Below, in pieces: positions 7,839 to 14,930 of a stretch of 64,000 bases of DNA (position 1 is the stretch's first letter; each line of letters opens with the position of its first letter). The position numbers and the translations under genes were made by a program. The stretch is taken from the NCBI GenBank assembly GCA_021299375.1, contig JAJTGR010000040.1:1-64000 (forward strand). The letters are read 5' to 3'. The stretch comes from Gemmatimonadota bacterium. GTDB taxonomy: Bacteria; Gemmatimonadota; Gemmatimonadetes; Gemmatimonadales; Gemmatimonadaceae. Under the pieces are notes generated by a model. The model was not told the DNA's origin and ran no database searches. It worked only from the letters and a program-made list of their open reading frames with translations.

Positions 7839-8306
7839 TCACGTGATCGACCGGTCATCGCCGCCGCGATGTTCGCCGCCTCGCTTCGAAGCGGGCGCGG
7901 ACCCTTCACATGCGACCTTCCTCCCGCTTCGGCGCGGCGCCCTGCAGCCGCGCATACAACCGGAGCGCGCGACGCGCGACCTCACTGCGGCGTTGCCTGC
8001 AGCGGCGTTGCCTGCAGTGGCGCTGCCTGCAGTGGCGCTGCCTGCAGTGGCGATGAGCGGAGCATCAACGTGCCGCCCAACGAGCGCCAGACGGAACGCC
8101 AGCGCGAACTCCGCACCGTCTGGCCATGCTATGGTGAGCACATCGGGATCAATGCAGACCTGACCGAACAACGCCGGGTCGCGCCGGGGCGTGAACGTTG
8201 GCCCGTCCAGCTCGGCGCCGAGATCGAGCTCCCCAGCAGTTCCGTCACGGACGTGGAGCCTCAGTCGGGAGCCGACCACAAGACGCACGTCGGTTCCGTA
8301 GAGCAT
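7839..8306 (-). CDS. DUF2442 protein with repeat-extended C-terminus
   Basis: 155 aa. Residues 1-75 (DVRLVV...LHVRDG..GELDL, RDPALFGQVCIDP, TIAWPDGAEFA) match DUF2442, a small domain usually encoded next to DUF4160 in toxin-antitoxin-like pairs. The family normally ends just after the WPDGAE block. Here the frame continues through four in-frame 15-bp repeats (encoding ATAGS/ATAGN/AAAGN units) and about 45 further basic residues, probably read-through of former intergenic DNA after loss of a nearby stop. It overlaps the 3' part of the broken DUF4160 gene. Role inferred from neighbours only. Confidence 0.7.
   Translation of the reverse strand: MLYGTDVRLVVGSRLRLHVRDGTAGELDLGAELDGPTFTPRRDPALFGQVCIDPDVLTIAWPDGAEFALAFRLALVGRHVDAPLIATAGSATAGSATAGNAAAGNAAVRSRVARSGCMRGCRAPRRSGRKVACEGSAPASKRGGEHRGGDDRSIT
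7987..8046. repeat. 15-bp tandem repeat, four copies, in DUF2442 ORF tail
   Basis: Units gcggcgttgcctgca (two copies) and gtggcgctgcctgca (two copies), each containing a CTGCAG hexamer. The 15-base period keeps the reading frame and adds the pentapeptide pattern ATAGS/AAAGN to the DUF2442 protein. Confidence 0.9.
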
Positions 8307-8576
8307 GGGTCTCCTGCTCCACAGCGGCGATCCTGAGAAGCGGTGCGCGTACCCTCACGTGGGCCCAGCTGGCCATCAGCTCGTCACGGCGCAGGTCCAT
8401 CAACTCCACGACGAGCACCACACTGCGCGCGGGGGTTGGTGGACCCGTCCCCACTCCGTCACCACCCCGTCAGGAAAACGCACCGTCACCACGCGCTGGC
8501 CATGGCTGGCATGGAAATGCCGCGAATCGTGAATGCGGGAGCGCATCGCCATGGCGATTCCACGGCACCGGCACAT
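8245..8576 (-). pseudogene. DUF4160 gene with a frameshift
   Basis: The first frame, from ATG at 8576, reads MCRCRGIAMAMRSRIHD, then RHFHASHGQRVVTVRFPDGV and PPRA, matching the DUF4160 N-terminal half (family pattern: HFHA...G followed by LPPRA). The family's second half (VVELMDLRRDELMASWAHV...PLLRIA) is in another frame that ends at 8245. The switch falls at the ccgcgcgc run near 8430-8440: one base is missing or two are extra. DUF4160 and DUF2442 commonly sit together, and the DUF2442 gene follows directly. The frameshift may be real decay or a sequencing error in a CG run. Confidence 0.65.
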
Positions 8577-8749
8577 GACGGGAGCTCAACACCGCTACCC
8601 GGGCGCATGCCAGCCCGCGTGACGTGCGAGCAGAGCAGCGCCCGGAGGCAGACGCTCGAAGCCCGGGCTGCGATGCGGCACCAGTGTCAGTGGCCCAGGC
8701 TGACAGCGCCAGCCGTGGTGGCGGGTCCGCTGCCGCGTGGGGTGAGGCA
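8577..8749. other. Short intergenic stretch, nothing recognised
   Basis: About 170 bases between the DUF4160 remnant and the GNAT gene; no ORF with family similarity, no strong hairpin. Confidence 0.4.
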
Positions 8750-9286
8750 TTACCGGAGGTCCTCCGGCACAAGGGAGTAGACGCAGGCACTGTGCGGTGC
8801 GCCCTGAAAGTACAGGCGATTGCGCGCTTCACACTCGAACCGTGCGCCAACCGCCTCCGCCACACGCTGACTCGCCGTGTTGTTGGTGAGCACCACAATC
8901 TCCAAGCGCGTCAGGCCCAGCTCCCCAAATCCGAGGACGGCAGACTGATGGGCAGCGAACCGCGCGATTCCCTGTCCGGTTCGATTCGAGCTGACCCAGT
9001 AGCCGATGTTGCCGATGCGGTAGGCACGATTGATATGATTGACGCCTGTGCCACCCACCACTGCACCGGTCGCCGCGTCGAAGATTCCGAGGTGGTACTC
9101 GGCACCAGAGGCCCACATCTCGCTGGCGGTTTGCATCCAGGCCTCGGCATCGGACATGGCATAGTCCTTCGTGCACCATGGCATCCAGTAGGTGAGTTCA
9201 TCGATCGACTCCCGCACTGCTGCGTACAACGACGGCGCGTCGGTCGCGAGGAGTCTGCGAACGGTGTGCCTCGGGGGCTGGCGCAC
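8750..9286 (-). CDS. RimJ/RimL-type GNAT N-acetyltransferase
   Basis: 178 aa from GTG at 9286, preceded by an AGAGGG ribosome-binding site about 7 bases upstream; the track start at 9385 has no such site. The sequence shows the RimJ/L pattern: RRLLATDAPSLYAAVRES, then YHLGIFDAATGAVVGGTGVN, IGYWVSSNRTGQGIARFA (acetyl-CoA loop), and a C-terminal LTNNTASQRVAEAVGARFE block. Such enzymes acetylate the N-terminus of ribosomal proteins or small substrates; the actual substrate is not deducible. Single gene in the same direction as nrdJ upstream, 316 bases away. Confidence 0.85.
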   Translation of the reverse strand: MRQPPRHTVRRLLATDAPSLYAAVRESIDELTYWMPWCTKDYAMSDAEAWMQTASEMWASGAEYHLGIFDAATGAVVGGTGVNHINRAYRIGNIGYWVSSNRTGQGIARFAAHQSAVLGFGELGLTRLEIVVLTNNTASQRVAEAVGARFECEARNRLYFQGAPHSACVYSLVPEDLR

Positions 9287-9602
9287 GTGATTCCCTCTGG
9301 TGTGATGGCTAGAGAGCGCTCGCCTGCGACCGCCCCCCGCGGACCATGTGTGAGGCAGCGGAACCCTGCACCCTGATCCGGGCACTCGAATCGGCGTCGA
9401 TCAAGGCAAACCGCCGCAGGGCAATCGCTCGCAGATCAAGATCGAACCGGCACACCCGGAGACCGATTGCGGATCATGCAGTCGAAGGTTCATCCACGCG
9501 AAGCCCGCCGCACGAGGCATGGGATGACCCACGTGCGAACGCGCCGCGGGCAGCTGCCGACGGTGCGTTCGCGAATCAGCCCTGCTGTTTTCAGCCCCCC
9601 CC
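9287..9602. other. 316-base intergenic region downstream of nrdJ
   Basis: Holds the stem-loop at 9535-9572 near the nrdJ 3' end and the ribosome-binding site of the GNAT gene at the other end. No other coding signal was seen. Confidence 0.5.
9535..9572 (-). terminator. Stem-loop downstream of nrdJ
   Basis: Perfect 8-bp arms gcgaacgc / gcgttcgc enclose a 22-base loop that itself holds the palindrome ggcagctgcc. It lies about 30 bases past the nrdJ stop. There is no T-tract, so it may act in mRNA stability or Rho-dependent termination. Confidence 0.45.
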
Positions 9603-12600
9603 TCACCCACACTCACTGAACCCGCACACGTGGCACTTCACGCACCCCTCGGCGAACTCCAGTTGGCTGCCGCAGTCGGGGCAGGTGCCCATGAACACTT
9701 CGCCGCCCACGGTGCCAAACTCGACCTGCGGCTGCGTCGCGCCCACACTCGGCGCCGAAGGCACCACGGGTACCCCCGCCGCCGGCGTCGGCAACGGTGA
9801 CAAGGCGCTCGGCACCCCCTGCACCTGCGTCATCGGGCCGCTGCTGAGCAGGTCGGTCTGCACCCCCTGCTTCTCCCGCCACCACTGCTCCAGCGCCATC
9901 CCCACCGCATCGGGCAGGCTCAGCACCTTGTTGGGCCCCAATCCCACGGCACGATCGCTGGAGATGCCGCGCAGCTGACGGTGGATCTCCTGCAGCGAGA
10001 TACCACTCCGCAGCGCCAGCGAGATGAGCCGGCCGATCGCCTCGGCGTCGGCCATGGCGCTGCCGCCGGCCTTGCCGAGGTTGAGGAACACCTCGAACGG
10101 CTGCCCCTTCTCGTCTTCGGTGATGTTCACGAACATCGTGCCGAGCGGCGTGTCCTTGCGGTACGTGGTGCCGCGCATCACCTCGGGGCGCGACCGCTTG
10201 CCGCGACGGCTCGCGTTCTCCGACTCGGCGCTGAACAGCGCCTTCTTGGTGCGGTCCAGCTGGCTCTGCAACTCGGCAATGGTACCCTGGAGCTCGCCCA
10301 GCTCGCGCTTGAGCGCCGCCACGTCCTTCGCGCTCTCGCCCTTCGCTTCACCCGCGGCGGCAGCCGCGGCAGGAGCGCCGTCACGCTTGGCCGTAGCGTC
10401 GGCGGTGGCGCCGGTACTCAGCACCTGGCCGTCGCGCGAGCCGTCGCGGTACACGGTCACGCCTTTGCACTTCATGTCGTACGCCAGCTCGTAGATGGCG
10501 CGCACGTCGTCCACCGTGGCGGCGTGGCTGAAGTTGGTGGTCTTGGAGATGGCCGAGTCGCAGTGCTGCTGGAACGCGGCCTGCATGCGGATGTGGTATT
10601 CGGGCGAGATGTTGTTGGCCGTGTTGAACACCGCCTGCCACCTGGCCGGGACCTCGGCGTGCTGCACGCTGCCCGTCCTGGCGATGCGCTCCATGAGCGC
10701 GTCGCTGTACCACCCTTCGGCCTTGGCGATGGCCACGAAGTCTTCGTTCACGTCGGGCATCAGCACGCCCGCCTGGTTGCGCATGAACGCCACCGCGAAC
10801 AGCGGCTCCAGCCCACTCGAACAGCCGGCAATGATGGAGATGGTGCCCGTGGGCGCCACCGTGGTCACGTTGCAGTTGCGCAGCAGCTGCAGGGGGCGGA
10901 TGCGCTGGCCATTGGCGTCGCGCGCACAGGTCTCGTCGGGGCCCCAGATGGAGCGCGCCCACTCCGGGAATGCCCCGCGCTGGTTGGCCAGCCGCTCGCT
11001 CTCCTTCTTGGCCTCGACGTCGAGGAACGCCATGACCTTGCGCCCCATCTCCACGCCCTCGGGGCTGTCGTACGGAATGCCGAGGCGCACGAGCATGTCC
11101 GCAAAGCCCATGACCCCGAGGCCGATGCGCCGGATGCGCTTGCTGAGCGCGTCGATCTCCGGGAGCGGGTACTTGTTGACGTCGATGATGTTGTCGAGGA
11201 AGTGCGTACTGAGCGCGATGTCGCTGCGCATGGCGTCCCAATCGACGGTGCCGTCCTTCACGTAGTGGCCCACGTTGACACTGCCGAGGTTGCAGACGTC
11301 ATAGGCCAGCAGCGGTTGTTCACCGCAGTTGTGCACCACGAACCCATTGCCGATGAACGAGTGCGTGAGCGGCTCGGTGAGGTCGTAGACCATCTCCTCG
11401 CCAGCGGGCACGAGAGCCTGAAAGCGGGCGGTGAAGGTCTCGCGATATGGACCGCGGGCGCCGGAGCTGGCCAGGCGCTTGATGAGCGCGCGGTTCTTCG
11501 TGCGCGTGAGGAATCCAATCTCCTCGGCGAAACGCTGCACATTGTCGCGCGCGATCACGAGGTCGTGGTCGGCCTGGCACTCGCTGGGGACACCGTTGAA
11601 CGCCACGGTGCGCGCCGGGTGCCGCTCCTGGTAAATGCGGGACGCGATTCCGAAGTTGAGCAGCATGCGCTGCACGTCCTGCAGCAGCGCCAGCGAGATG
11701 CTGGTGAGTCGCACCGAGACCCCCGTGTCCGGGGTGCCGCTCACATGGCCATCGGCGGTAAACAGCGCCTGCAGGAAGCCCTGCTGCATCGTCTCGCCGC
11801 CCGCCAGCACCGGAGCCGGCACGCGATCGAGCTTGCATTCAGCGGTCACGCCATGGCGCGCCGCCACCAGCTCCCGCAGGCGTGTGCTGCTCACCGTGGC
11901 CAGGTCGCGCACGGGGATATCCACCACGCCGACGGCGCGGCTGGCCCCGTCGTAGCTCCCAAGCGCCTCGTGCACATCGCGCGCGAAGGCTGCGGCCACC
12001 TCGCGGTCGTCGCCCCGGAAGCCAAGCACCGCACCGTAGCCGCTGCTTCCGGTGCTGTGCCCGTCGGCAATGAGCCAGCCCAACACCCGCCCCTCCTCAC
12101 GCGTGCCGTGCGCCCCGAACCCGCCCCTGGTGTTCTGGATGTGCAGCGCGTCGCCTTCCTGAAGGTGCTGCGCTTCCACCCAACCGCGCGCCGTCATGAA
12201 GCGATGATCGGCGGTGACGCGAATCTCGTATCCCTCGCGCGTGACCACCTTGAACACCGGCTTGATGCCGCTCTGGAACGGCGCGCCGGCCGGACCCACC
12301 TTGCCGGCGCTGAAGCGCGTATCGAGCGTCACGGGGACCGCTTCACCGCGCTCACACAACTCGGCAATGGGCACCAGCCCCTGCGTGGTGGCCACCAGCG
12401 TGTCGCCGGTGACACAGGGGTTGGTTGCCTCGTACGCCCCGAGATGCGGCACCGGGTTGTACCGGTTCGCTTCATCGATGAAGAACACCCCCGGCTCACC
12501 GGTGCGCCACGCGCCGAGGATCATGGTGTCCCACACCGCGCGGGCACGCAGCTGGCCAGTGACCGTGTGCGTCACCGGGTCCACCAGATCGTAGAGGGCG

Positions 12601-13274
12601 TCGGCCTTCACCGCTTCCATGAACGTCGTGGTGATGCCCACCGAGATGTTGAAATTCGTGATCCTGGTGAGGTCTTCCTTGCACGCAATGAACTCCAGCA
12701 CGTCGGGGTGGTCGACGCGCAGGATGCCCATGTTGGCGCCACGACGCGTGCCGCCCTGCTTCACGGCATCGGTGCTCGCATCATACAGCTCCATGAAGGA
12801 CACCGGCCCCGACGCCACGCCGGTGGTGCTGCGCACCATGCTGCCGCGCGACCGCAGCCGCGAGAACGAGAAGCCCGTGCCGCCGCCGCTTTGGTGGATG
12901 AGCGCCATGCTCCGCAGCGAGTCGTAGATGCCGCTCTGCCCGTTGCTGATCGCGTCGTCCACCGGCAAGACAAAGCATGCCGACAGCTGTCCCAGTGGCC
13001 GGCCGGCGTTCATGAGTGTCGGCGAGTTGGGCTCGAATCGGCGCTGCGTCATGAGGAAGTAGAACTCCTCGGCCAGCGCGTTCACCGCCCCGTCACTCGC
13101 CCCGTACCGGCGGTCGGCCTCGGCCACCACCGTGGCCACGCGCCAGAACATGTCCTCAGGCTTCTCCACCGGCTGCCCGGACGCATCCTTCACGAGGTAG
13201 CGCTTCTCGAGCACGGTGCGGGCGTTGCCGGACAACGTGACGAGACCGTCCGGGGGCGTCGGCGAGAAGGGCAT
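9603..13274 (-). CDS. nrdJ: Adenosylcobalamin-dependent (class II) ribonucleotide reductase, intein-containing
   Basis: Reduces ribonucleotides to deoxyribonucleotides using a B12-derived radical. The precursor is 1223 aa; without the intein (residues 287-649) the mature enzyme is ~860 aa. Seen: [14 protein letters not shown], the substrate block [12 protein letters not shown], the active-site [20 protein letters not shown] (interrupted by the intein before Cys), [17 protein letters not shown], and a C-terminal cysteine domain CPDCG...[13 protein letters not shown] that shuttles electrons. A probable coiled-coil ([19 protein letters not shown]) sits between catalytic core and C-terminal domain. 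Start is uncertain: ATG 13274 has GGAG nine bases upstream; ATGs at 13307 and 13310 are possible. No B12 riboswitch or NrdR box was recognised upstream. Confidence 0.93.
   Translation of the reverse strand: [1223 protein letters not shown]
11328..12416 (-). mobile_element. Intein with LAGLIDADG homing endonuclease in nrdJ
   Basis: 363 codons in frame. It begins [10 protein letters not shown] (splicing block A, Cys1), has block B [9 protein letters not shown], two dodecapeptide endonuclease motifs ([11 protein letters not shown] and [13 protein letters not shown]), and ends with block F/[12 protein letters not shown]...FVVHN followed by Cys+1. The penultimate His and terminal Asn needed for splicing are present. 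Exteins read ...YEATNP | CGEQPLL..., so removal rebuilds the conserved NPCGEQ motif. Both endonuclease motifs keep an acidic residue, so homing activity may be retained. Confidence 0.95.
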
Positions 13275-13761
13275 GCGGGAGAGCTCCGGCTGGGGGCGGT
13301 GAGGCATCATTACGGATTCGACGTCGGCATTCCATGGCGCAGCAACGGGCGCAAGGCGTGCGGTCGGAGGACGCGCATGGTGTCCCAATTCGTGAGGCCG
13401 CGCAAGCAGCGACGTAAACCGTTGTAGAACAGGCACTTCTATTCCGCATATCACGGACGTGCGACCGGGGCCGGGTTCTCCACCTCGTACAGCTTTGTGC
13501 GGTTTTCCGGACACCTCTCGCACACCCTCGCGTCAGTACGACGTGGCGACAGTGCGAAACATCCGAGACAAACCGCTGTCTGACATCAGGTTAGCGATCG
13601 ACGGTGAATTGGCCCGCCGTCAGCATCCCGTCACCACCACGCCAGAAGAATTGTGACGTCGCGCGAGACGGGTTCGCCACCGGCCGGGGCGGCTTGCCTG
13701 CTCTCACACACAGCGGGCAGTTGCCTCGTCTCGCGAGCGGCGCGACGCCCGCACGGCCCCG
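13275..13761. other. Intergenic region upstream of nrdJ
   Basis: About 490 bases with no supported gene. A 9-bp inverted repeat (cgcgagacg at 13662-13670, cgtctcgcg at 13727-13735) is close to the carbonic anhydrase stop and may end that transcript. The 65-codon plus-strand ORF at 13459 has no recognisable similarity. The nrdJ promoter should lie here, but no cobalamin riboswitch core or NrdR palindrome could be recognised. Confidence 0.5.
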
Positions 13762-14250
13762 TCAGCGGCGTCGCGCGATCGCCCCGCTGCCATGTGCAGC
13801 GGCCAACTGCACGTAGCGCGCCGCGTTGTCCAGAATGCGCGCCTGCTGCTCGGCGTCCAGTTGGCGCACCACCTTACCCGGCACGCCCAGCACCAGTGAA
13901 CCCGGCGGCACGTGGGTGTTCTCGGGAAGCACTGCGCCCGCACCAATGATGCTCCCCTGCCCCACGCGCACCCCGTTGAGCAGAACGGCGCCCATCCCCA
14001 CCAGCACCCCGTCCTCGAGCACGGTGCCATGCACCACCGCCCGGTGCCCGATCACACAGTCCGCCCCCACGATGGTGGGCTTGCCCGGGTCAGCGTGAAT
14101 GACCGCGCCATCCTGCACATTGCTGCGGGCGCCGATCACGATGCGCTCCACGTCACCGCGAATGACGGCCGTCGGCCACACGCTGGTGTCCTCGGCCAGT
14201 TCGACAGCGCCGAGGACGACGGCGGATTCGTGGATGAAAGGCTGGGCCAT
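13762..14250 (-). CDS. Gamma-class carbonic anhydrase family protein
   Basis: 162 aa from ATG at 14250 (MAQPFIHESAVVLG). The track ORF extends into low-complexity upstream repeat DNA and is not used. Left-handed beta-helix hexapeptides fill the protein (SVWPTAVIRGDVERIVIG, NVQDGAVIHAD, CVIGHRAVVHG). The motifs RGD, NVQDG, and the histidines in VIHAD, IGHRAVVHG correspond to the zinc ligands and active-site residues of gamma-carbonic anhydrases. The family also includes YrdA/PaaY-type proteins with weak or no anhydrase activity, so the reaction is likely but not proven. Stands alone between nrdJ and the repeat element. Confidence 0.88.
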   Translation of the reverse strand: MAQPFIHESAVVLGAVELAEDTSVWPTAVIRGDVERIVIGARSNVQDGAVIHADPGKPTIVGADCVIGHRAVVHGTVLEDGVLVGMGAVLLNGVRVGQGSIIGAGAVLPENTHVPPGSLVLGVPGKVVRQLDAEQQARILDNAARYVQLAAAHGSGAIARRR

Positions 14251-14360
14251 GTGCGAGATCTCGATGTGTGGGGGGGGAATGCGTGGTGGGTTGTCCTGAT
14301 TCTTCGGCAGCTGGCTCGCTGCCCATTTGCCTGAGCGTGCCGCGGGTGAGGTCCTGCCTA

Positions 14361-14875
14361 CCTGATCACGCAGAGGCGTGGAAGAGGAGAGGTAACGACC
14401 TTGACCGTTTGGCGCAGGTAGAATCACGAAGGGGCGCTTCGGGGTTTCGCGTGGGGTGGCGTTCGGTTGGGCGGCGGCCGGAATCGCGCGCCCGCCGGCG
14501 GTCGGGGGCGTCGGGCGCCACCCCGGCATCACGCGCCGTGCGAAGCGCGCCGAGTCGTGCTGGCCCGGCGGGATGGCGTCCCGGCCCCCCTGCGCGGGGG
14601 CGATCTACGACGGGAGGCCCCACCGGATCACCCCGGGTGCGACACCCGGGTGCTCCACCCGAGGAACGCGCGTGGATAGCCCGCGGCGCAGGGCGATCCT
14701 GCCGTTGTCCCGTTGTTGATCGCGACGCCGAAGGCGGCGCCCGCAACATGGCGCCCGCAACACGGCACCCGCAACACGGCACCCGCAACACGGCACCCGC
14801 AACACGGCACCCGCAACACGGCGCCCGCAACACGATATCGTTGCCTCCCCGTCTTCATGCCTCTGCGCTATCGGG
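14361..14875. repeat. Dispersed repeat element, copy A
   Basis: The core at 14430-14743 is closely similar (by eye above 80%) to the reverse complement of 37321-37634. Shared landmarks are aggggc.cttcg.ggtttcgcg, tggcgttcggttg, catcacgcgccgtgcgaagc, gacgggaggccccaccgg and tgatcgcgacgccgaaggcgg. The core is extended by a 14-bp tandem array and is flanked by an imperfect inverted pair of about 40 bases (14361-14400 versus 14836-14875, sharing cgcagaggc). It has no transposase and lies between a minus-strand stop (14931) and the start of the carbonic anhydrase gene (14250). Outer limits are approximate. Confidence 0.75.
14734..14831. repeat. 14-bp tandem repeat, seven units
   Basis: Four identical units acggcacccgcaac (14762-14817) are flanked by variant units gcggcgcccgcaac, atggcgcccgcaac and acggcgcccgcaac. 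The array abuts one end of dispersed element A; element B carries two 14-bp units at the equivalent end. Confidence 0.9.
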
Positions 14876-14930
14876 CAGAATGAATCACGCCACACGCGGC
14901 GCGATCGGGTACACGAGACCAGTCACCTGC

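Noticed and set aside
9981-13427. 1148-codon plus-strand ORF
   Set aside because: Antisense shadow of nrdJ and its intein; no recognisable domain.
13459-13656. 65-codon plus-strand ORF between carbonic anhydrase and nrdJ
   Set aside because: No similarity, overlaps the nrdJ promoter region, no ribosome-binding site.
13275-13761. Possible cobalamin riboswitch or NrdR box upstream of nrdJ
   Set aside because: Neither the B12-box core nor an ACACWATAT-type NrdR palindrome could be found by eye on either strand.
14456-14719. Small ORF shared by both copies of the dispersed element (also 37348-37608)
   Set aside because: Both copies are open in the same frame and similar, but codon use is like shadow frames and the sequence resembles no protein; kept as repeat only.
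14734-14831. Possible CRISPR array
   Set aside because: Units are 14 bp and directly adjacent, without spacers; no cas genes in the window.
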